A stretch of DNA of 64,000 nucleotides. It comes from Coriaria nepalensis. Taxonomy: Eukaryota; Streptophyta; Magnoliopsida; Cucurbitales; Coriariaceae. Under the pieces are notes generated by a model, which saw nothing but the letters and a program-made list of their open reading frames with translations, searched no databases and was not told the DNA's origin. Shown one piece after another: positions 49,987-60,750 of the stretch. The position numbers and the translations under genes are program-made. Positions within the stretch are counted from its first letter, which is position 1. Each line of letters opens with the position of its first letter. The stretch spans positions 1,002,001 to 1,066,000 of the forward strand of contig CP114481.1 of NCBI GenBank assembly GCA_027186245.1. The letters run 5' to 3'.

Positions 49987-51669
49987 AGAAAAAGGTTTGT
50001 AAAACTAGTGGGCATGAGAGTTCAAGAGATGAAAATGCATCACTTACTTGTAATGATTGGAGTAGCCAATTGGGAGGAGACATTAATATTAATCATGATG
50101 GAAGATCTTGGCCATGAGTTAATGGTAGTGGAATACATATTGTTTCAAAAATTTCTTGTGATTTTTCTCAAAAAAGATCGATATTAATACAACTTCTTCT
50201 TATGTTTTGAAGCCTAAACACCTTGTCAAGGCTTTTCTTAAGGCAAGGTATCAATATACTCTGATCCATATGTTTTACTTAACCGGTTACTTTATTAAGT
50301 TTGGGTGTGACTCTCTCTTTCACTTCACGATTTTGATCTCTAGGGCTTTTTTCATCTCTGATGATTCTTTGCTCTTTTTTCTATAATCAATTTGTGATGT
50401 TTGTTAGTTCTTTTCCTTGATCATTTTAGGGTTCTGTATTTTGTATTTAGAGATTTTGATTTTGTTTGAGATTGTCATGCTTCTTTTTCTGTGATGGTAT
50501 AAATCAATTCTATTTTCTAAAATTTATACATGTTTATGGAATCTTGTTCTAACTGTGATTGAGAGTAATTTTATGACTTTACCTTGATTCTTAGTGTCTA
50601 TCATAGTTAGAATCCGCTTGGAACCTAGAAACCCATTTTGGCCGAGCAATAGAATCTGCCTGAAACCTAAAAAGAGAATCAGCCACTTAAACCGCATGGA
50701 ATCCGGAAGTGAAACCATTGGCTTCTAATCCTTTTTCTTTTTGTTTGTTTTTTTTTTTCCGCTGCTAAAATAAGAAGTTAATGATTTGTTTGGTTCATCG
50801 AGAGAAATTACCTTCTAATCTTTCTATATAAAGTATAACATCTTTCAATGTTAAAATATGAAGTTAAATTATCAGATTTCAGAGTTAGAGGTATCTAATT
50901 ATAACAAATTGTTAATTAAATGCATAGAGACAACTAAAATTTCAAGTTCCTACAAATATATAAACCATAGGACAACGTGGGTTGTGTGGTGACAGATTTA
51001 ATTATTATTACATCATCATTTAAGACACAGGACAATGTTGGGTGACACAAAATTATTATTATTATCACTAATTTATTACAAAAGCTAAATATGTAGGTGG
51101 ATCTTATTCCTATTTATTTCTATATATTTGATCGTTTTTTGATAGTTAGGAAAAGCGATAAAATAAAATAAAAAACAAATTCATTTAGGTTAAAAGACTA
51201 CATTTTAGAAGAATGACACGATAAATAATGTGATTTTATTTTAACTATTTATTAAAGTCTTGCATCAGCAGTGAGTGGGATCAAGTTTATGTTTTTAAAG
51301 ATAAAAATAATATGATCTAATTTGCTTAATAAGGAAATTCAAGTTAGATTGTGAAAATTTCAGGAAATGTAAATAATGGTACATGTGATTTAGAATTTAG
51401 ATGACGAATGATGATGCAATAAAAAGAAGAAAAAAAATATCAAATAATATAAAGAAAAAAACTCCCAAGTTTGCCAAGTCAAATTACCCCATTCGATTCA
51501 ATCAACCACCCAAATAAGAAACAAGAACAAGATCATTAACAACTCCCAAGATGATCATTTGTATTAACTTTCTCAAATTAATTAACCATACAACTATCAA
51601 TTAACCATTAACACCTTTAGTTTAATGTAAATCCGAACAATTTGGCCCAAAAAAAATAATAATAATAAA
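49987..51669. other. Intergenic, 3' side of the NAC gene
   Basis: Just after the NAC stop a different plus frame stays open to about 50116 and may be the lost C-terminal part of that gene. Beyond this no gene was recognised. The small minus frame 50524-50718 has no known relatives. The rest is AT-rich, with the glutaredoxin 3' untranslated region at the right end. Confidence 0.45.
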
Positions 51670-52098
51670 TCAAAGCCACAAAGCTCCAGCATCTTTCAAA
51701 ACAGGAACCAATTCACCTGAAATATGAGCAGCCATGACCCTTTCCAATCCACCAAACATCTTCCCACCCACAAACACCACCGGAAACTGCAACGCCGCCG
51801 CCGTATCACCACCACCACCACCAACAGCATCATCAATTCTTGCCAATTCCTTTATCACAGCCACCTCATCATCTTCACTAACCTCAAACAAGGTCGGATT
51901 CACACCGTGTCCTAGCAACAACTGTTTCACCACGTAGCACATACAACACCCACGTCTTCCAAACACTACGATTGCGTTCTCCAACACCAACTTCCGAGCA
52001 CTCCCCGGAGACACAGAAGAGGACACGGCGGCAGGGATTGTGGCGGTGGCAGTGGCGGTGGAGTGTGTCCAGGCTCTATATGGGATTGCTTGATGCAT
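51670..52098 (-). CDS. GRXC9: CC-type glutaredoxin, ROXY19/GRXC9-like (142 aa)
   Basis: Plant-specific CC-type glutaredoxin that binds TGA bZIP factors and represses or tunes their targets; GRX480/ROXY19 links salicylate and jasmonate responses. Acts in cytosol and nucleus. Single exon. The N-terminus MHQAIPYRAW is typical of the GRXC9 group. The active site is CCMC (residues 51-54, in FGRRGCCMCYVVKQLLLG). The glutathione-binding region FPVVFVGGKMFGGLERVM starts at 105. The C-terminal ALWL motif (139-142), needed for TGA binding, is present. A Gly-rich loop (93-97, DDAVGGGGGD) is longer than usual. Length is normal. Upstream TGACG boxes suggest feedback by TGA factors. Next to the SND3-type NAC gene, as I recall for At1g28470/At1g28480. 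Confidence 0.95.
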   Translation of the reverse strand: MHQAIPYRAWTHSTATATATIPAAVSSSVSPGSARKLVLENAIVVFGRRGCCMCYVVKQLLLGHGVNPTLFEVSEDDEVAVIKELARIDDAVGGGGGDTAAALQFPVVFVGGKMFGGLERVMAAHISGELVPVLKDAGALWL

Positions 52099-52192
52099 CG
52101 TATCAATTATGAAAGATTGATGAAGATTTTTCTTACTTTTTCTTTGATCAAGATTTTTGTTTGGGATGTGAATTTAAGAGAGAGAGAGGGGA

Positions 52193-52206
52193 GGGGGGGG
52201 GGGGGG
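52193..52206. repeat. G run in the glutaredoxin leader/promoter
   Basis: Fourteen G preceded by a GA-rich stretch (52176-52192), about 95 bases upstream of the glutaredoxin start. The length may be an assembly estimate. Confidence 0.85.
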
Positions 52207-52240
52207 ATAAGAATACTGAGAAAGGGAAGTGGGAATTTAA

Positions 52241-52304
52241 CGTCAACGACCAGTTACGCACTCTAGTGCGTCATAAATACTGTATCTGACGTCTCGTGAC
52301 GTCA
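52241..52304 (-). promoter_or_regulatory. as-1-like TGACG cluster upstream of glutaredoxin
   Basis: 143-206 bases upstream of the glutaredoxin ATG. TGACG cores occur at 52287-52291 and 52297-52304 (palindromic TGACGTCA) on the plus strand, and as CGTCA at 52241-52245 and 52269-52273. Closely paired TGACG motifs form as-1 elements bound by TGA factors; GRX480 is a known salicylate-inducible target of this kind. Binding here is inferred. Confidence 0.65.
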
Positions 52305-52309
52305 GTCGT

Positions 52310-52930
52310 TCCTTGGTCAGACGGATTCCCAAGTTGCTACGTCCTACCGCTGATGAAATGACATGTCTCTTCCCCTAATTTAAAAAAGAAAAAGAAAAAA
52401 AAAACCTTTATTTTATCTTATTTTATAGTTTCAAAATTAAGTAAAGAAATTTGTATATCGCATAATTCATGTATTTTTATATAATTTAGTAAATAAAATA
52501 AAATTATATATACTTAATTTTTATATATGTTAATATTTTATTTTTCCAATTATGAAAATTAATGTATGATCGTAGGAATTGAAATGAATGATGCTCCAGT
52601 TTCAAACGCATAGAGAAATACCGACTTAATAGCATTAAAAATTGTGAATTTATTTATTTAAAGGTGAGTGGTGATGCTTTGTCGGTGACAATCTAGTATT
52701 ATTAAAATATCTTATTATTGGTGTTAGGCTTATAATAGCTAATCAACTAAACTATCACAATATTTTACATAAATTTCGATTCAAATAGATTAATGTAAAA
52801 TATTAAGACGTTTCTGTTATAAATGATACATTCTACCTATATTTAGGTGTAGTGTAAAATGAGCAAATCGTGTTGTAGCGGCACCCGGTTGCAATGATAA
52901 ATAAGATTCTCACATAATATTAGGCAGAGG
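52310..52930. other. Intergenic
   Basis: No gene recognised. AT-rich, with an A-rich stretch at 52380-52406. Confidence 0.5.
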
Positions 52931-53960
52931 CGAAAAAAGAAGTTAGTTCAAACTAAAATTAAGAAGATTAAATTAATATTTTGGAACATGGGAACATTGA
53001 TGGGTAAGTCAGTAGAATTTGTGAATGTCATACAAAGAAGAAAGGTAAACATAGCTAGTCTTTAAGAAACAAAGTGGAAGGGGACCAACGCTAAAGAATT
53101 ATGAGAATGATTCAAACTTTTTTATTCAATAATTGATAAAACTAAAACTGAGATGAGAATAATTGTGGATAAAGCCTATAAAGATACATGTTGGGAGCTT
53201 TGTGAATAGGATTATTAGTATTACTTTTACCTTAGAACAGATATAATGCATATTATTATTATATATGTACCCCAAGTATGATTAGATAATGAGATTAAGA
53301 AAGAATTTTGGGACTCATTGGGAAATGCAGTTAATAGAATCCCCTCTTCGAAAATGATTTTCTTAGGTGGAGATTTAAATGACCATATAAGTGAGAGTAA
53401 GAGTTTCTTCGAAAATTAAATAAGTGGCATAAACCTTTAAAGAATAAAAGTTTTAAAATTACAAGCTAGAAAAAATTATCCGCTAAAAAATAGAATTTAT
53501 AGCTTGTAATTTAGTCATGAATCTCGAATAATTGGTAAACTAATTAAGATTGTTGGTAGGGAAGTTTCATAATGTTAAGTTTATTGATTTTTATGATCTA
53601 TTATCTAAAAGATTAGGAACATGTGAGAGGATGACATTATGAGTTTTATACGATAGAATGATGCATGCGAGATTGAAAGGAAAGTGTTATAAGACGATTG
53701 TTCAACCAACTATACTTTATAGCTCGGAGTGTTGGGCTACTGCGAAACAACATATATATATAATAGCGGTAGTAGAGATGTGCATGTTAAGATAAATGTA
53801 TGATAAAATACATAATGATATAATTATGTGAAATAATTATAAGTTATATAGATGTAGTCCCTTTGTATATGATAAAATTAGGGAGTTATGTTTAATATAA
53901 TTTGGTCATGTGTAGATAAGATCAAATGCAACTCCAATTCCATAAAGTTTAGATTGATAG
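52930..53960 (+). mobile_element. LINE (non-LTR retrotransposon) fragment
   Basis: Broken plus-strand frames carry the endonuclease start (WNMGTLMGKSVEFVNVIQRR at about 52982-53042, then ETKWKG near 53070, then a FLGGDLN-like block near 53365). After a large internal deletion comes the end of the reverse transcriptase region (RMMHARLKGKCYKTIVQPTI from about 53655, then LYSSECWATAK and an AEMRMLRW-like block). Most of the polymerase is missing and many stops are present. Confidence 0.75.
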
Positions 53961-54940
53961 ATAAGTGAATGATATAGATAAAGAGATATTTTATAAAAAT
54001 TTTAAATAAAATATTCTAAATCTCAAATTAAATAATAATGTATAAAAATATAATGTTATAATTAATTAAAAAAATTTAAAATTAATTTAAATAAAATAAT
54101 ATAGGACGTATTCATGAAAAAAAAAAAAAACTCTTAAGAAAGGGTATAATTTTGCGTAACCATGGCAGTGGGGACAAAGGCGTTCACATTAAAAGAAAAA
54201 AAAATAATAAGGAAAATATATTATCAAAATTAAAATTAAAAAAATTAAAAAAAAAAAAAAAAAAAAAAAAGATTTTTATTTGATCACGAGGTATTCCACA
54301 TCAATCGCATAGAAGAGATCCAGATTTTTTTTTTCTCCTTCCTAAAGGGTTATCAGAGAACTTTGGCGCAAGCACATGCCACGTGGAGAGGTGAGAGTGT
54401 GAAACATCGCTTGTGGATTTCCTCATGTATACATAATAGAAGGTGAGCCACAGTGTCACTTTCAGCCACGTGAGCAACGTTGTTTCTCTTGTGTTTCAAT
54501 GACCTTCCATAGTGGTAAACTGACGTCCCCTCAGTCCTCATGTCTTTGCTTTTATTTGTATACGACCATACCCACGTTTTAGTGACGCGCTTAGTCGACT
54601 AACCGCTTCTTCCTTTTTGATATGTTTTTTTTTTTTTTCAAAAAATTAATAATGTAATATTAATATTATTAGTGTTAATGTTATTTTATAATTATTACCC
54701 ACAAGCCTACACGACTGTTTTGAGTTTTGATTTTTGTCTTGTTCTTTACAATCAAGTTAGACTTTCAACGTCTCAAAGTTCATATGGACGGAATTTTTTT
54801 CTCAAATTATTTAAAAATTGAGAGTTATAATTAGTATAAAATTTCATATTGGATGTGATTCTTTCTAAAATTTAGGTGGGTTCAAAAATGAAGTAAAATA
54901 TAAATTAATTATAATTCATTATATAAAAACTAATTTAAGA
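53961..54940. other. Intergenic
   Basis: No gene recognised. A-runs at 54119-54130 and 54249-54270, a T-run at 54627-54639. The short minus frame at 54353-54541 has no family resemblance. Confidence 0.5.
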
Positions 54941-54949
54941 GGAATTCAA

Positions 54950-56480
54950 TCTGATGACTACATATGTAAGAGTATCATCCCTTAGATTACGAAAGTGGAT
55001 AAAGGTGGCAATTACCATCCTGAGTAGTTGCGCACAAAAGCATGTCTTTATATTTCGGTTTCAAGAAAGTATCATTAATGCTAATAACCCTTCTCATAAA
55101 TCTGAATCTATGTACAAAATATATGGCTTTCACATGGCTTCAGAATGCTATCAAACCAAATATTGCTAGCACTCTTAATTACCATGACACTCCTTTTGCT
55201 TTATGAAATGATCTGAAATCTCATTTTAGTCATGGTGACTGGGCATGCATTTTCCAAATCAAGCGTAACCTTGCCTCTCTTACCCAACTCCATCTCTCAA
55301 CTCCCGACTACTATGATCGTCTTAAACAACTATGGCAAGAACTCTTCTCCCTACAACCCATCAAAAACCTTAACACCTATCAATAGCGTGAATCAGTTGA
55401 ATATGTTTACCAATTTCTTATAGGTTTGAATGAATCCTACTCTGCCTTACATAGTCAGATCCTAGCTACCGACCCTCGTGCCTTAATCAACAAAATTTTT
55501 TCCATTCTCTTTGAAGAAGAGAAACAATGACTTCTACATATTACCCATCCTACTGATGCAGCAACCATGGTTGTTCACAAGCCAAATTTCAATAGAAATC
55601 ATCACAAGTGCAGTGAGTGCGGAAAAGACGGACATACCCACGATCGGTGTTCGAGAATCGTTGGATACCCTCATGGAAAAGAGCCCCGCCATCGCCAATC
55701 ACCAATCACCATCAATTCTCGGTAAATTACCAACCACCGCTGTTGCAGTCACGGCTCCTCTATATTCCACCTCTCCCTTCTCACCAGATCTAATACAATA
55801 ACTCATAAACCTACTATGTTAGCCCTTGCACAATTCTGGTTCAACTTCGGCTTCCTCTCTTGCAATCAAATTTATGGGTAATCTTCTTGCACCCACTTCT
55901 GCTTCTCTTTCAGCCCCGTCTGGATCATCGATTCTAGCGCATCCCACCACATTTGTTGTCGCTGGAATTTGTTCTCTGATTTCCGGAGTCTCTCTTCCCC
56001 CATTTCCCTCTCCCTTCCCACTGGGTCTGCGCTACCCGTTCATGAAATAGGGACAGTTTCCCTTTCCCCCTCTCTAGTTTTAGAAGATGTTTCCTTTGGC
56101 CCCTCCTTTAATTTCAATTTATTATCCATATCTTTATTAACCCAACACTTATCTTGTTTTATTTTTTTTCTCCTCCACCCATTATTTTTTTCAGGGCCCG
56201 GCATCGAAGAGGCTGATTCCAGCGGGTGAAGCATGTAATGGGCTCTATGTCATTGAACCCACACACAAAATCTCATTGCCGTTTTCTCCGTTAGCTCACC
56301 AGAAAACTCTACCTTGTGGCACCAACATTTAGGTCATCCTTCTCATTTTTGATTCTTGATATTATTCATGTTTCTAAAACATTATCTAATTGTGATATTT
56401 GTCATCTTTCAAAGCAAACTCGTCTTTCTTTTTTAAACTCTTCTACTAAAAGTACATTACTTTTTTACAAAATCTTTTAT
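54950..56480 (+). mobile_element. Copia gag fragment (second family)
   Basis: Plus-strand frames from about 55200 read as Copia gag: ACIFQIKRNLASLTQL, YYDRLKQLWQELFSL, YQFLIGLNESYSALHSQIL, then a CCHC zinc knuckle CSECGKDGHTHDRC (about 55606-55650). Ser/Pro-rich linker frames follow, and near 56240-56480 traces of the pre-integrase region. Several stops interrupt it. No LTRs were found. It is on the opposite strand from the other two Copia copies and looks like a different lineage. Confidence 0.75.
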
Positions 56481-59400
56481 TATATGATTTGCTAGGTTTT
56501 TTTTTTTTTTTTTTTATTATTCTCATTCTACTTAAGTTTCTTATATTAAGCAAAAGGGTTTGCTAGGTTACTATGCTTAGGCAAATTACTGGTGATAATA
56601 ATGGCTTCTTTTTCAAGCATTTTTTGTAAAAGTAATTTCTAATTCAATACTTGTATTATATTATTCTTATGATTTCTATAAAATTTTCTTCTACATAAAA
56701 AACAAAAAAAAATAAATAAATAAATCAGACACTGTCATTGTAAATTTACAAGATACATATTATTTAGAAAGTTCAGTCATAAACATATAAACAAAATCAT
56801 AAACTATTAAAAGAAAAAAAAAAAAAAAAAAAAAACAGCTTCACAAGCAACAATTTCATGTTGCTCTGCATTAATGCTACTGACCACAACAACCAAAATA
56901 AAGAATTCAAAACCAGAAAGCAAAAATCATAAATAACATAAAATAAAATAAAGAATTCAAATCTAGTGGAAGAAAATTAGGTTTGAATGAAAAATGGCTG
57001 CTTACAGTAAAAAACAATGCTACCGACAACTGTTTGAAACTTTGAATGAAAAATATTCCTTGACGTGTACTGTAATCAATCTCAACAATTAAAACCAGAC
57101 AGTAAGAAGAAAAAAAATCCCACAAACCGTCCGTGATTTTAAAGGGGCGATTCCATCTTTGTCTAAAGCGTTTTTGTGTGTCTATCTGCGTGTCTGCTTA
57201 TATTTTAGTCGTTAATTATAATTTAATAAATAATAGAGTATCGGGTGATAAAATAAACTAATAATTAATTTTAGTCGTGTTTTTTTTTTTTTCTAAAAGA
57301 AAGAAGAAGAAGGGAGGGAGGGAGAGAGAATCGGTTGTTGAAAAAGAGGTGGGGATAGAGATAATTATAATAAATAAATAAATACATAAATATATTTATT
57401 AATAAAAATTAAAAGATGTAAATTTTAAAATAAATTATTCATATAAGAGGTAATTAGTGAAAACCCCCCTATATATAAAGTATGATGTATTGTGATAGTT
57501 CAGTCTAATGACTAGAGTAAACTCATATTACGAGTATCGGAGAAGATAACTATTTATAGAGAATCATATATCATACTTCTTTGGGGTCTGAACTAGATGG
57601 AGTATAAAGGTTAAGGTTATCTGACCGGAGGGAAATAACCTTGGATCCATATCCAGGAAATGCTACAAGCATGATGCCCTAAACCATTCTAACTCTCTCG
57701 CATTTAACTTCTTCTTAATCTCTTAATCAACTCATGTAGTCTCGATCGCAAAGTAATCATACATCTAAAATGACGATTGCGGCCTTAGATCGACTTTAGT
57801 TGAGGTAAATAATTTGATTCAAGATGAAATCTAAGATCCTCAGACTGAGGTATCAGTTTAAGATCTCCAGATTGAGGTATCAGCTTAAGATCTCCAGACC
57901 GCAAACTTGGTTTGGGATCCCGATCGGGAACTCAGACAGAGTTCTTAGTTTGGGATTACCGAGAAGTCAGATGGTGATCAATTGGGTCTCAAACCATGAC
58001 TACTCATCAATAGATTATCAATTATTCCCTAACTAATCCTTATCAGTTTCATTCCATCCACAGGAAAACAAAAATCAAATTTGGGGCTCTCTTAAAAATT
58101 CCTCGAACACCTTATGTGCATAATTAACATCTTCAATATTTAACCTCATATTTACATATTTGGTCACCAACAACTTAACCCAAAGATAACTAAAGTTACA
58201 TACCTCTTCCAGATTTGCTTCTTGATCGTGAGACTTTGAGAATGCGTGGCGGAGGGATGACTTGATCGCAAACGCCGACATAAAAGCATTCTTGGACTTC
58301 AAGTTGAGGAGAAGAGAAAGATAGACTAAGTTCGAAAATGGAGAAGATAGATCAGGAACTCATATCAGAAACTTAGACGGAAAGAGAGCTTAGTCTGAGA
58401 ACTAAAATACTCGATTTGAAAAAGAAGTCTCTCGCGGGACTATCTCGTGGGAAAAGAAAAAGAACTCGGTATGAGTTATAAGCTGATCGGTTTTAATTTA
58501 AGATTACACAATTTACGTATCAGCGTTATAAATTTTTATATTAATACGAGATAAATATAAATTATTCTGAGATAATATATGTTTTAGCCATTTTATCCAT
58601 TCGAATGGCCAATATTAATGCACAAGCATGCACATGGACATTTTAGACAATTGACAGAATCCATCCGGACTTTAAAACCATAGTCTTCTGAAAAATTAGG
58701 GTTGAGTGGAGAGAAAAAGAGAAAGTTTCGTGAAGAAGCTGAAAAAAAAATAAAAAATAAAAAATAAAAAATAAAAAAAATAATGTGACCCTTTTTTCTT
58801 TAATATGGATATTGGCATTACCGATAATTTTGGTTAAAGCCTTCGGCTTTATATCCATGAATTTGTGGAATATCAACAAGTGATCACTGGACCCCCGCAT
58901 GGTCGTAACATCTTAACACTCCATGCATCATCCAGCTCATTGCTCACTGACCACGCCAGGCCCAATGCTCATCCTAAACAAAGAAAGGACAAAAAAAAAT
59001 TAGTTATTCTGCTGAGGGTTAACGTGGAGATCAAAGAGTGGCGATATTTCTACAAGTTCATAATTAATTATAAGTTAATTATCATGAATCCAAGTCATCA
59101 CCGACAGATTCTTCATACGGTGCTTTGTCTTATGCTTTCACACGTCACTAAAACAAAGGCGATGACGTAGTCCCTGAGCTATACTGCAATTTTTTATTTT
59201 TTTATTTTTTATTTTTTAAATAATAGTGAAAAAAAATGTGAATCCCAAAACTTTGGTCGGAGTTTAAATCGGCTTTCTTTATTAGAACTTAGAAGAGTGT
59301 TTCTTGTTTGGATCATTTGTAGACATTTTAATTTTTTAGTGGTCTTTTGGGTAAATGTAAGAAGAAAACTTTGATTGTGTATCTTCTTATATTGTTTAAA

Positions 59401-60380
59401 TAACTTACTCATATTTATTTATTTATTTATTTATTTATTTATTGGTGATTATTATTATTATTTTTGTTCGTGGATATATTTCATGAAAAGTCAGTTCTAC
59501 ATTTTCACAAATATATGTTAAATTTGCACAAATACTCGAAACACAATTCTCAAAGTCTTTAGATTTGATAGTGCCATGGATGGAGTATAAGATAGAGGTG
59601 AAATTTTTCTTCCAATTCTTAAAACAACATAAACGCTCATGCCTATAACATATACAGTTCTCTCTCTTTCTTAACATATAGCTAACCTATATCCCATATA
59701 TATATATATATATATATTATACTATTTCCACAAATCATGTTCACAGGCTACCATGGAAATCATGATATTGAATTGTGGGTGATGAAATAATAATCTTAGA
59801 CTAAAATATTGTTAAGTTGCGAATGATTTTCTGATGTGGCGGGTTCGGCATCTCACACAGTGGATCGATTTAACGGTATTAGTCATTAGACAAATAGATT
59901 GTTCATTTTAGTCTCATCAAAATTTGGGTTGCTTAGATTAACTTTTAAAGAATATTGGTTGTTAATTGGAATTGTATTAAAGTTTGGTGGTGTAAAATTT
60001 AATTTTCCATAATTGTTTTTACCACTATTCATAAATTTGCACATTGTCGTCCGAGGTTCAACTTTTAGTACCATTGGAGCCAAAATACAAAAACGTTCAA
60101 ATCATAAAATGCCATACATAAATTACAAGTCGGAAATTGAACAAGAACTTATATATATATAGAGAGAGAGAGATATGTAGATATGCACATTCCTAATCCC
60201 CTCTATATCTATGATATATATATATCAATATATATTATACTACGATAGAAAAAATAGATATTAAAAGAAAAAATCAGTCTCTATATAATTCATAAATGAT
60301 CGATTTATCAAATATTTTCAAGATATTATGCCGAACAAATGATCGATTTTCTTTGATTCCTAATTTACCGAGGGTGTTCG
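56481..60380. other. Intergenic with simple repeats
   Basis: No gene recognised. T- and A-runs (56492-56514, 56811-56835), a 27-bp tandem repeat (57832-57900), an A-rich (AAAAAT)n-like stretch (58742-58782), (TTTA)n at 59412-59441 and (AT)n at 59693-59716. Minus frames at 58075-58302, 59435-59677 and 59886-60083 resemble nothing known. Higher-GC sequence at 57600-58000 may be old retrotransposon leader DNA. Confidence 0.45.
57832..57900. repeat. 27-bp tandem repeat, about 2.5 copies
   Basis: Units starting TAAGATC at 57832, 57859 and 57886, each followed by CTCAGACTGAGGTATCAG or a close variant; the last copy is partial. No gene is associated. Confidence 0.85.
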
Positions 60381-60393
60381 GGCCTTACCAAGC

Positions 60394-60421
60394 TGGGCCG
60401 AACCTCCTCATTCACGGCCCA
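60394..60421 (+). promoter_or_regulatory. Site II elements upstream of the OPA3-like gene
   Basis: TGGGCC at 60394-60399 and its inverse GGCCCA at 60416-60421, about 330-360 bases upstream of the OPA3-like ATG. TGGGCY site II motifs are enriched in promoters of plant genes for mitochondrial proteins and are bound by TCP factors. Their use here is inferred. Confidence 0.5.
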
Positions 60422-60750
60422 ATATAGACATGTCGTTGAGAAGCCAGGCAATTTGGAACCGGGTAAGTTACTGTGCGAGCCGGGGGAAAATAAAAAGGAC
60501 TATCGACAATGTAACCGACGTGTCGCAAACCTTGCACATTCCTCCATTTCCGAATTTCCAAACGACCAAAAGAACCCATCCGATTCACGAATCGCTGGGT
60601 CTTCTCTTCTCTTCTTCCTGAGGAAAATTCAGACAAACCATAAAATTGGCAACGACCCATCTGTTATTTGATTCAACCCACCTGATCAATAAAGCTTCCC
60701 TATAATCCTAAAAAAAAAATAATAATAAATTCAGATCGAGTAATATAGGC

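Noticed and set aside
57832..57900. Short regular repeats as a CRISPR-like array
   Set aside because: Units are contiguous without unique spacers, and the DNA is plant nuclear.
58075..58302. 75-codon minus frame
   Set aside because: No known relatives, no splice or promoter context; left as intergenic.
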